Both the position numbers and the translations under genes were made by a program. From the NCBI GenBank assembly GCA_041674345.1, contig JBAYVY010000234.1, positions 1 to 6,071 of the forward strand: a stretch of 6,071 nucleotides of DNA. Reading direction: 5' to 3'. The notes below the pieces were generated by a model. It was not told the DNA's origin, did not search any database, and saw only the letters and a program-made list of their open reading frames with translations. Shown here piece after piece: positions 1 through 5,951 of the stretch. The first letter of the stretch is position 1. Each line of letters begins with the position of its first letter. Origin of the DNA: JBAYVY01 sp041674345 (GTDB lineage Bacteria > Planctomycetota > Phycisphaerae > Phycisphaerales > Zrk34).

Positions 1-31
1 AATGAAATACAAGCAACTCAATGTCGTCCGA

Positions 32-55
32 AACGAAAGCCGTTTAGCTCTCGTT
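32..55 (-). terminator. Candidate hairpin after the hicA-like stop (weak terminator)
   Basis: On the minus strand AACGAGAGC and GCTTTCGTT pair into a 9-bp stem with one G-U wobble and a 6-nt loop. The stem begins inside the TAA stop (54-56) of the truncated hicA-like frame. No clear U-tract follows, so it is not a classical intrinsic terminator. It is the only sizeable hairpin I saw downstream of argG in this window and could end or stabilise the argG transcript. Confidence 0.3.
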
Positions 56-251
56 ATGCGAAAATCCCCTGAAATTCGCGTAATTCTGTTTCATGGGCAC
101 CTGAAAATTGGCTAAACCCCACTATCCTGTGACTACCTGAAATTCGCTCCTGCCGAAAACCAAATGCTTCCACCAAAGCGATCAAGTCCGCGAAGTCCAC
201 GTTCGCATGAGCGCCTTGCTGCAATCGTTCAAAGAGCTTTCGGGGCTTCAA
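54..251 (-). pseudogene. Truncated HicA-family toxin remnant
   Basis: The first ~43 residues match the start of the HicA mRNA-interferase variant found alone or beside HicB: a KPRKLFERL opening, then a VEAFGFR segment, then GSH (residues 39-41). That His is in the position of the catalytic histidine of the double-stranded-RNA-binding-like HicA fold. HicA proteins of this type run about 75-85 residues and continue into a conserved half with a KPYQVRQFL-like motif. Here similarity stops after GSHRIV and about 20 unrelated residues lead to a stop, and I found no continuation in the other two frames. The start would be TTG at 251, 1 bp after the argG stop, with AAAGGTG in the argG end as a possible ribosome site. 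No hicB partner is visible. It is most likely an inactive remnant cut by a rearrangement near position 120-130. A short expressed derivative is less likely. Confidence 0.6.
68..147. repeat. Three imperfect CCTGAAA-type direct repeats
   Basis: CCTGAAATTCGC occurs exactly at 68-79 and again at 136-147, with the variant CCTGAAAATTGG at 100-111. The spacings are 32 and 36 bp. The last copy lies inside the recognisable HicA coding part and the other two lie beyond the point where HicA similarity ends. The arrangement could mark a duplication or insertion junction. There are too few copies to define a repeat family. Confidence 0.4.
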
Positions 252-252
252 A

Positions 253-1518
<1,266 letters not shown>

Positions 1519-1524
1519 GACATG

Positions 1525-1530
1525 TTCCTT
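1525..1530 (-). promoter_or_regulatory. argG ribosome binding site
   Basis: AAGGAA on the minus strand, 6 nt from the argG ATG, lies in the 15-bp gap after the TAA of the upstream HAD gene. It fixes the argG start and suits translational coupling between the two genes. Confidence 0.75.
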
Positions 1531-1533
1531 GTA

Positions 1534-2637
1534 TTATTGATGGTCGTGCAGGTGCAGCATCGTGAGGACGAGTAGTTGGAGGAAGATCGCGCCGAGGAGC
1601 CAGGCGAGCAGGGCCACGGGGCGGGCGGTGTTGAGGACGGCCAGCAGGGCGCAGACACCGGCGAGGGGTTGGGCGAGGCCCAGGCCGACGGTTTTGAAAA
1701 GCGTCCAGTCGCCTTTGTCGGCCTGTGTGTGTTTCAGATGCCGGAGGATTTGCTGGAGCAGATGGGGAACCTGATGCGTGGGCGGGGCGTCCGCTTCATG
1801 CGAATCATCGGCGGCGATGGGTTGGGGGGCGGGGATGGGCGCGGTGGCCGGAACGGGCGCGGCGGGAGATGGGGCACTGTCCACGGCCGGAGGCCGAGTG
1901 CTTTCGGCGGCGTCCAGGGTTTCGGGTTGAATGGCCCAGGGCTTGAAGGGTCGCGGCGGGGTTTGTCGCTGCGGCGTGGCGGAAGTGTGTTGAGCGCCGG
2001 TTTTCTGAACCCCGGGGAATGTGGTTCGGCTGGAAATGGGGGTTGATTCGCCGTCGGTTTGACCGCCGGGGATCAGATCGGGGCGCAGGTGTTGGGCGAT
2101 GACGCGGGCGACTTCGACGAGATTGCGCGCGACGAAATCGGCTTTGACCTCGGCGTCATCATCGTGGCCGGAGGCGTTGATGCGGATGGTGCGCGTCGCG
2201 GCTTGTTTGCCGGCTTCGATGTCGCGCGACTGGTCGCCGACCATCCAGCACAGCGGCAAATCCAGCTTCAAATCCTCCGCCGCCGCGAGCAACATGCCGG
2301 GTTGCGGCTTGCGCCAGGGATGCTCTTTGCGATAGCGCGGCACGGTGCCTTCGGGATGGAACGGGCAATAGTAGAACCGATCGACCAGTGCGCCGTTGGC
2401 CTGTTGTTTGAGCAGTTCGGCGATGCGGGCGTTGACGGCATCGACATCGGCCTCGGCGTATTTGCCCCGCGCCACGCCGCCCTGGTTGGAGACGACGACG
2501 ATCTTGAAACCCAGGCCGCGGATGGAGGCGATGGCGGTCGCGGCTCCCTGAAGGAGTTTGACCTGGGCGGGGTCGCCGAGGTCGCCGTCGTTGGCGATGA
2601 TGGTGTTGTCACGGTCGAGGAAGACGGCGCGATTCAT
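1534..2637 (-). CDS. GmhB-like HAD-IIIA phosphatase with C-terminal membrane anchor
   Basis: The product (367 aa) starts with a HAD-superfamily subfamily IIIA phosphatase domain (about 1-185): motif I DRDNT (D8 nucleophile, D10), motif II SNQ (50-52) followed by GGVARG, motif III RKPQPGM (K110) and motif IV VGDQSRD (D135, D139). The closest named relative is D-glycero-D-manno-heptose-1,7-bisphosphate 7-phosphatase (GmhB) of LPS heptose synthesis, so a sugar-phosphate substrate is likely, though not proven. Only one of GmhB's four zinc ligands seems kept (C91); the other positions hold F93, H106 and W108. A Pro/Ala/Thr-rich linker (about 186-290) leads to two hydrophobic helices (about 316-335 and 340-361) and a His-rich end, HLHDHQ. 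This implies a membrane-tethered enzyme with its domain probably cytosolic. The ATG at 2637 has GGAG 6 nt upstream; an in-frame start 10 codons earlier lacks this support. It is first gene of an operon with argG. Confidence 0.85.
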   Translation of the reverse strand: MNRAVFLDRDNTIIANDGDLGDPAQVKLLQGAATAIASIRGLGFKIVVVSNQGGVARGKYAEADVDAVNARIAELLKQQANGALVDRFYYCPFHPEGTVPRYRKEHPWRKPQPGMLLAAAEDLKLDLPLCWMVGDQSRDIEAGKQAATRTIRINASGHDDDAEVKADFVARNLVEVARVIAQHLRPDLIPGGQTDGESTPISSRTTFPGVQKTGAQHTSATPQRQTPPRPFKPWAIQPETLDAAESTRPPAVDSAPSPAAPVPATAPIPAPQPIAADDSHEADAPPTHQVPHLLQQILRHLKHTQADKGDWTLFKTVGLGLAQPLAGVCALLAVLNTARPVALLAWLLGAIFLQLLVLTMLHLHDHQ

Positions 2638-2643
2638 GGTTAG

Positions 2644-2647
2644 CTCC
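2644..2647 (-). promoter_or_regulatory. Ribosome binding site of the HAD gene
   Basis: GGAG on the minus strand sits 6 nt before ATG 2637. It decides for MNRAVFLDRD as the N-terminus over an upstream in-frame start at 2667. Confidence 0.7.
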
Positions 2648-2688
2648 GGGAGCCGGTGCGTGCGCACACCAGCGTAACGGAGAACGCC

Positions 2689-2726
2689 GGAAGTCGAAAG
2701 TCGGGTGGAAAGTGGGGGGGGAGTGG
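2689..2726. repeat. Degenerate GGAAGTC-type heptad block
   Basis: GGAAGTC (2689-2695) and GAAAGTC (2696-2702) are followed by a drifted GGAAAGT unit and a G-rich run ending at 2726. The units are the same as those resuming at 2871 on the other side of the 143-bp inverted-repeat element. The simplest reading is one heptad array split by the insertion. It lies between the HAD gene and its nearest upstream neighbour, so it is part of that operon's 5' region. I found no convincing -35/-10 pair here. Confidence 0.5.
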
Positions 2727-2869
2727 CAGGGCGAACGCATCTAAATTGGTCGATCAGCCATAGCGCTCAGAAAACAAGGATCGGATTGCTGAACGGGCAT
2801 GGAGTGAATTCTGTTCATAGGCACTACGGACAGAAAAATGCGGATAAAAATTTAGATGCGTTTGCCCTG
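2727..2869. mobile_element. MITE-like element with 21-bp terminal inverted repeats
   Basis: The ends 2727-2747 and 2849-2869 are inverted repeats of 21 bp with 20 identities. Both begin CAGGGC and end in ACGCATCTAAATT when read inward; the one difference is G versus A at position 7. The 101 bp between them holds no gene or recognisable domain. Length (143 bp), lack of coding capacity and matching ends fit a non-autonomous miniature inverted-repeat transposable element. The flanks (GGGGAGTGG and GGGGAAGTC) resemble each other but are not a clean target duplication, and their likeness may come from the surrounding heptads. I cannot assign an IS family. It sits upstream of the HAD-argG operon and could influence its expression. 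Confidence 0.7.
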
Positions 2870-2870
2870 G

Positions 2871-2945
2871 GGGAAGTCGGAAGTGAGAAAGCGGCGGGGT
2901 GATGTTCTGAACTTCCGACTTCCCACTTCCGACTTCCCACTTTCT
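2871..2945. repeat. Inverted GGAAGT heptad array abutting the phyH-type stop
   Basis: GGGAAGT and CGGAAGT (2871-2884) face four heptads ACTTCCG, ACTTCCC, ACTTCCG, ACTTCCC (2911-2938) and a decayed fifth (2939-2945). The left 14-mer is perfectly complementary to both 2911-2924 and 2925-2938, so two alternative stems can form. The array touches the tandem stops (TAATAA, 2945-2950) of the dioxygenase gene. As RNA this would be a strong 3' hairpin and a plausible transcript end, but there is no U-tract. Confidence 0.8.
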
Positions 2946-2947
2946 TA

Positions 2948-3895
2948 TTACGCCGACGCTTTGGCGGCGACATTGCCGGCTCCGCCGCAGCCGCCTTCGC
3001 CGCTGGGCCGGACGTGCGGTTTGGCCAAGTCCTCCGTGCCCTTCCACGCATATGGATCGTGACCCGCGATCATCACAATGTCGCGGAAATCGGCCTGGGC
3101 GACGTGGCCCCGGCCCTCGATTCCGAACCACGGCAGCAGCGACGATGCGCTCATGTAATGATTCACCAGGCATCGCCGATATCCGCTGGTGCGGGTGTTC
3201 GGCAACGAACGATGCAGCAAATACCCGTTGAAAAACACAATCGAACCGGCGGGCGCCTCGACGGGCACCGCGTCGTCATCGGTGTAAGGATGTTTCCACG
3301 ATTCGCCGGCACAGTCGAATCGCTTGTCACCATGCTGATGCTGAGGCCAGAGCACGCCATGTTTGTGCGAACCGGGAATGACCCACAGACAGCCGTTGTC
3401 GATCGTGGCGTCGTCGAGCGCGATCCATCCGCCGGTCAGCGAGCGATCCCGCGTGGGAATGTAGAACTCATCCTGATGCCAGGCCTGTCCGGGTTTACCG
3501 GCTGCCTTGATGAAGAGCATCGACTGCATGCACTTGACATCGGGGCCGATGACCTGAGTGAGCGTTTTCGCCATGACCCGATGCGCCAGGGCGCGGTACA
3601 TGATCGGACTGAACTTGTGCGGATGATGGATGCACAGATACCGGCGAAGCACGTCATCGTCGGATTCGCCGTCGTGCGGGCCGAGCCAGCCGCCGTAGGT
3701 TCCGTACTTGCCCCGGCAGATGTCGGTGGCGTCGGTGTTCAGTTCGGCGACCTCCGCGGCGCCCAGCGCTTCGGTGACGACGATGAAGCCGTGTTCCGTA
3801 AAGAAACCGGCGACATCGAAACGATCCAGATCGGCGGCGCGGACGTAACCGGCGGGCAGGGTTCCGGGGGCGATGCCGGGGGCGGGGGCGGGCAT
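2948..3895 (-). CDS. Phytanoyl-CoA dioxygenase (PhyH) family protein
   Basis: This is a predicted cytosolic Fe(II)/2-oxoglutarate-dependent oxygenase of 315 aa, a usual length for bacterial PhyH-family proteins. The double-stranded beta-helix motifs are visible: HxD iron ligands in WHQDEFY (H140, D142), the distal His in LLHRSLPN (H228), and R240/R241 in YRRCLVNHYM as the likely 2-oxoglutarate carboxylate contact. CLWVIPGSHKHG (169-180) is typical of the family. All metal ligands are present, so it should be active. The substrate is unknown: bacterial members hydroxylate varied small molecules and the family name does not imply phytanoyl-CoA. ATG 3895 is chosen because AAGGAA lies 7 nt upstream; 30 further in-frame codons upstream lack support. 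The N-terminus is Pro/Ala-rich and the C-terminal tail is Gly/Ala-rich. It ends in tandem stops and is divergent from an AraC-type gene. Confidence 0.92.
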   Translation of the reverse strand: MPAPAPGIAPGTLPAGYVRAADLDRFDVAGFFTEHGFIVVTEALGAAEVAELNTDATDICRGKYGTYGGWLGPHDGESDDDVLRRYLCIHHPHKFSPIMYRALAHRVMAKTLTQVIGPDVKCMQSMLFIKAAGKPGQAWHQDEFYIPTRDRSLTGGWIALDDATIDNGCLWVIPGSHKHGVLWPQHQHGDKRFDCAGESWKHPYTDDDAVPVEAPAGSIVFFNGYLLHRSLPNTRTSGYRRCLVNHYMSASSLLPWFGIEGRGHVAQADFRDIVMIAGHDPYAWKGTEDLAKPHVRPSGEGGCGGAGNVAAKASA

Positions 3896-3899
3896 GGGG
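3854..3899 (+). other. Potential G-quadruplex over the dioxygenase start
   Basis: Seven G-runs (3, 3, 5, 5, 5, 3 and 4 bases) with loops of 1-7 nt lie on the plus strand. They cover the start codon and the first dozen or so codons of the minus-strand dioxygenase gene, whose Pro/Ala-rich beginning they encode in complement. The pattern meets the usual quadruplex rule; function is unknown. Confidence 0.55.
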
Positions 3900-3961
3900 A
3901 ATTTCCTTGTTTGCGTGATTGAGGTCTTGCAACTGTTTTGATCGTAGCCGATGATGGGACG
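3896..3961. promoter_or_regulatory. Divergent control region between the dioxygenase and AraC genes
   Basis: Only 66 bp (108 bp if the regulator starts at 4004) separate the two divergent starts, so both promoters and any AraC binding site must be here or overlap the coding ends. TTGCAA (3927-3932) with GATGAT (3950-3955) at 17-bp spacing is a possible plus-strand promoter, 4/6 matches at -10. If used, its transcript would begin near 3962, favouring the 4004 start. GGGACGA (3956-3962) and TCGTCCC (4007-4013) form a short inverted repeat that may be chance. Confidence 0.4.
3903..3908 (-). promoter_or_regulatory. Ribosome binding site of the dioxygenase gene
   Basis: AAGGAA on the minus strand, 7 nt before ATG 3895. 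It is the reason for the MPAPAPG start rather than the longer frame. Confidence 0.7.
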
Positions 3962-4789
3962 ATGACCATGACCGACCCACACCAAAAGATATCTGAAATT
4001 ACGATGTCGTCCCTACCCGACCGGGCGTACTTCGGCGATGTCACCTATCCGCCTGGCGGGCGTTGCGGCCCGCGCATGCAGTTGTCCGTCCAGTTCGTGA
4101 TCGTCCACAGCGGACAGGCCGAGGTGACGTTCGGGCGAGAAAAGCATCTGGTTCCGGCGAATCATGTCTGCCGGCTCTGGCCTGGCGTGACCGATGAGTT
4201 CGCTTTTTCACCCGATACGCCGACGCATCACACCTGGCTGGATTTGTATTTCGAGAAGTTGCCGCGGGGTTTGCGATCAGGGCTGGCGAAGACACCGTTT
4301 TGTCTGGGGTTGACCCGGCGCATGCAGGCGGTGCTGGAGTTGGGCCTGGCCGGCCGGCACACCGGCGGCCCGCCGCAGCATCGCATGTTGTGCCATCTGG
4401 GGGCCGTGTTTTTTTACGCCTACATCGACGCGGCGGCGAACCTCAGCAGCGAACGCCCCGTGCCGCCACCGGTACTGAGGGCGCGGCGGTTCATCCGCGA
4501 ACACCTGGCCGAGCCGATCGATCTGACGCGGGTCGCCGAGGCGGCCAACATCACCGCCAATCATCTGGTGCGCCTCTTTCACAGCCATCTGCACACCACG
4601 CCGATGCGATACCTCTGGCAGTTGCGCGTGCAGCGCGGGGCCGAGCTGCTTCGCGGCACGGGGCTGAGCGTTTCGGAAGCGGCGTACCAGGTGGGCTTCG
4701 CTTCGCCGTACCATTTTTCACGCCTGTTCAGCCGCCAGATGGGTGTCTCGCCGCGACAATGGCGGGAGAAGGTGTGGAGAGGAAAATAA
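3962..4789 (+). CDS. AraC-family transcriptional regulator
   Basis: The product (275 aa from ATG 3962) is a DNA-binding regulator with an N-terminal cupin-like sensor (about residues 20-110) and a C-terminal AraC/XylS double helix-turn-helix (about 172-271). The first HTH includes LTRVAEAANITANHLVRLF. The second carries the family signature VSEAAYQVGFASPYHFSRLF and ends GVSPRQWR. Length is typical. The start is uncertain: ATGs at 3962, 3968 and 4004 are all possible, none has a strong ribosome site, and residue similarity to the family starts only after the 4004 Met. The gene diverges from the PhyH-family gene over 66-108 bp, so the dioxygenase is its most likely target, with the cupin domain binding the substrate or a related inducer. 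Its TAA stop lies inside the stem of the downstream inverted repeat and it converges on the DnaJ-like gene. Confidence 0.93.
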   Translation: MTMTDPHQKISEITMSSLPDRAYFGDVTYPPGGRCGPRMQLSVQFVIVHSGQAEVTFGREKHLVPANHVCRLWPGVTDEFAFSPDTPTHHTWLDLYFEKLPRGLRSGLAKTPFCLGLTRRMQAVLELGLAGRHTGGPPQHRMLCHLGAVFFYAYIDAAANLSSERPVPPPVLRARRFIREHLAEPIDLTRVAEAANITANHLVRLFHSHLHTTPMRYLWQLRVQRGAELLRGTGLSVSEAAYQVGFASPYHFSRLFSRQMGVSPRQWREKVWRGK

Positions 4790-4908
4790 GCCAACAGCCA
4801 ACAGCGAACAGCCAACAGCGAACAGGAGAAAAAGGTGGATTCGCCTCTTGGCTGTTTCCTGTTGGCCATTGGCTCACCTGTTGGCTGTTGGCTTATGGCT
4901 GTTGGCTA
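4786..4908. repeat. Inverted GCCAACA heptad array filling the convergent intergenic space
   Basis: Five tandem heptads GC(C/G)AACA run from 4790 to 4824. After a 23-bp unique stretch come inverted units of the TTGGCTG type at 4848-4875 and, after a 5-bp slip, 4881-4908. Positions 4786-4804 and 4878-4896 are a perfect 19-bp inverted repeat, and 4821-4827 with 4857-4863 form an inner 7-bp stem. The outer stem contains the TAA stop of the AraC-type gene. The last inverted heptad, TTGGCTA, supplies the TAG stop of the DnaJ-like gene. A transcript from either side would fold into a long hairpin, so a bidirectional transcription end is a reasonable guess; no U-tract is present. Confidence 0.85.
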
Positions 4909-5856
4909 TGTTGCCCACGGCACGTTCCCTCGCGGGTTCGGCAGTTTCCCGCGCAGCGGTTCCATCGCCTCACGCAGTTTCGCATCATCCGGCACATCCA
5001 GACGCAACACGGCATACAAATCGCCGCCCCCGGAAGGGGTGTGAATGCCAGCGCCCTTGAGCCGCAGCTTTTTTCCGCCGGTGGTGAGCGGCGGAATCTT
5101 CAGCGTTGCCCGCCCGTCCAGCGTCGGCACCTCCACCGTCGCGCCGAACAACGCCTCGTCAATGCTGATCGGCACATCGACGTACAAATCCAATCCCTCC
5201 CGGTGAAACCACGGGTGTTCGGCGATGTGAATGGTCAGAATCAGATCGCCCGCCGGTCCGCCCATCGGTGAAGCGTGCCCCTTGCCGCGCAATCGCAATT
5301 TGCCGCCGTCGGCGATACCTGCGGGAATCTTCACGTCCAGCGTCTGCGTTTCACCCCCGCCCCCGGAAGTGGCCAGTCGAATCTGTGTGCTGCCGCCCTT
5401 CGCCGCGGTGTCGAACGGCACGGTGATCGTGTGTTCAAGGTTTTCACCGGGCATTTCCGCCGATCTGCTGCGAGCGCGTCCGCGTGTGCGCGATCGTCCG
5501 CGTGGTTGGGATTGTTGGAAGAACTGCTCGAAGATATCGCTGATGTCCGGTCCGCCGCCGGCTCCGCCCGATGAATGGAAGCTGAAACCTTCGGGGCCGC
5601 GGTAGGTTCTGCCCTGTCCGCCGGCGAAGGGATCGGTCTGGGGGGCTTCATGTCCGTACTGATCGTAAGCCTGTTTTTTCTTCGGATCGGACAGCACGTC
5701 ATATGCTTGCTGAAGTTCGGAGAAACGAGCGGACGCCCCCGCTTCCTTGTTCACATCGGGGTGATATTGCTTCGCCAGCCGACGGTATGCTTTTTTGATC
5801 GTATTGGCGTCGGCATCGCGCGCGACGCCGAGTATGTCGTAAAAATCTCGTGGCAT
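4906..5856 (-). CDS. DnaJ/CbpA-like J-domain co-chaperone (type II, no zinc finger)
   Basis: This predicted cytosolic Hsp40 of 316 aa stimulates the ATPase of a DnaK-type Hsp70 and delivers clients. The J-domain (about 3-68) has the essential HPD tripeptide at 32-34 and the usual FYDILGV start. A Gly/Phe-rich region follows (about 76-115). Residues 119-132 alternate Arg with Gly, Ser, Thr or Ala (RGRSRTRGRARSRS). The two beta-sandwich client-binding domains run from about 139 to 300, including the DVKIPAGI and GDL(I/Y) segments. The CxxCxGxG zinc repeats of classical DnaJ are absent, which places it with CbpA/DnaJ-B proteins. ATG 5856 is chosen because the J-domain begins there; 63 further in-frame codons upstream read through a palindromic repeat. 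No ribosome site lies at normal distance. It stands alone, without dnaK or grpE in view, and its stop is part of the heptad repeat. Confidence 0.94.
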   Translation of the reverse strand: MPRDFYDILGVARDADANTIKKAYRRLAKQYHPDVNKEAGASARFSELQQAYDVLSDPKKKQAYDQYGHEAPQTDPFAGGQGRTYRGPEGFSFHSSGGAGGGPDISDIFEQFFQQSQPRGRSRTRGRARSRSAEMPGENLEHTITVPFDTAAKGGSTQIRLATSGGGGETQTLDVKIPAGIADGGKLRLRGKGHASPMGGPAGDLILTIHIAEHPWFHREGLDLYVDVPISIDEALFGATVEVPTLDGRATLKIPPLTTGGKKLRLKGAGIHTPSGGGDLYAVLRLDVPDDAKLREAMEPLRGKLPNPRGNVPWAT

Positions 5857-5862
5857 GACAAT

Positions 5863-5891
5863 AGTATATGTCGCTCCGCCGTCTGTCGGAA
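5863..5891 (-). promoter_or_regulatory. Candidate promoter of the DnaJ-like gene
   Basis: On the minus strand TATACT (5868-5863) matches the -10 consensus at 5 of 6 bases, with TTCCGA (5891-5886, 3 of 6) at 17-bp spacing. The -10 ends 6 nt from the ATG, so transcription would begin about at the start codon, giving a leaderless mRNA. That agrees with the missing Shine-Dalgarno: the nearest GGAG is about 18 nt upstream. No CIRCE operator is present. Confidence 0.4.
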
Positions 5892-5919
5892 ACGGATCGC
5901 CCCCGCCAAAGCGTTGGAG

Positions 5920-5932
5920 CAGGGCGAACGCA
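5920..5932 (+). repeat. 13-bp copy of the MITE-like terminus
   Basis: CAGGGCGAACGCA is identical to the first 13 bp of the left end of the 143-bp element at 2727. After this the sequences differ (AGTAGG versus TCTAAA), and no matching inverted end is found before the window closes. It may be one end of a related element continuing past 6071, a relic end, or chance. Confidence 0.4.
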
Positions 5933-5951
5933 AGTAGGCGGCAATCAAACC

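Noticed and set aside
1..60. Integron attC site suggested by GTTATGC beside a hairpin
   Set aside because: No properly spaced RYYYAAC partner or bulged stem was found, and GTTATGC departs from the GTTRRRY core.
2..115. Small plus-strand frame of 37 codons starting ATGAAATACAAG
   Set aside because: No recognisable domain, no visible ribosome site because it begins at the window edge, and it overlaps the hicA remnant antisense.
1576..2643. Plus-strand open frames opposite the HAD gene
   Set aside because: Complement of the Pro/Ala-rich linker and the HAD domain. They have glycine-rich, domainless translations and no ribosome sites.
2655..2670. GC-rich near-palindrome (core GTGCGCAC) upstream of the HAD gene as an operator
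   Set aside because: Short, imperfect outside the 8-bp core and compatible with base composition; no second copy supports a regulator site.
2754..3173. Minus-strand frame with a KWEVGSGKSEV-like segment
   Set aside because: The segment is the GGAAGT heptad array in translation and the rest overlaps the dioxygenase gene out of frame.
3014..3922. Plus-strand frame opposite the dioxygenase gene
   Set aside because: Antisense shadow; the minus frame carries the HxD...H iron site and a ribosome site.
4790..4908. CRISPR array
   Set aside because: Units are 7 nt, contiguous without spacers and inverted in the second half; no cas genes.
4300..5271. 323-codon plus frame across the AraC gene end and the DnaJ-like gene
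   Set aside because: It joins an out-of-frame reading of two real genes through the heptad array. Its QQPTANSQQ-type stretch is the repeat translated.
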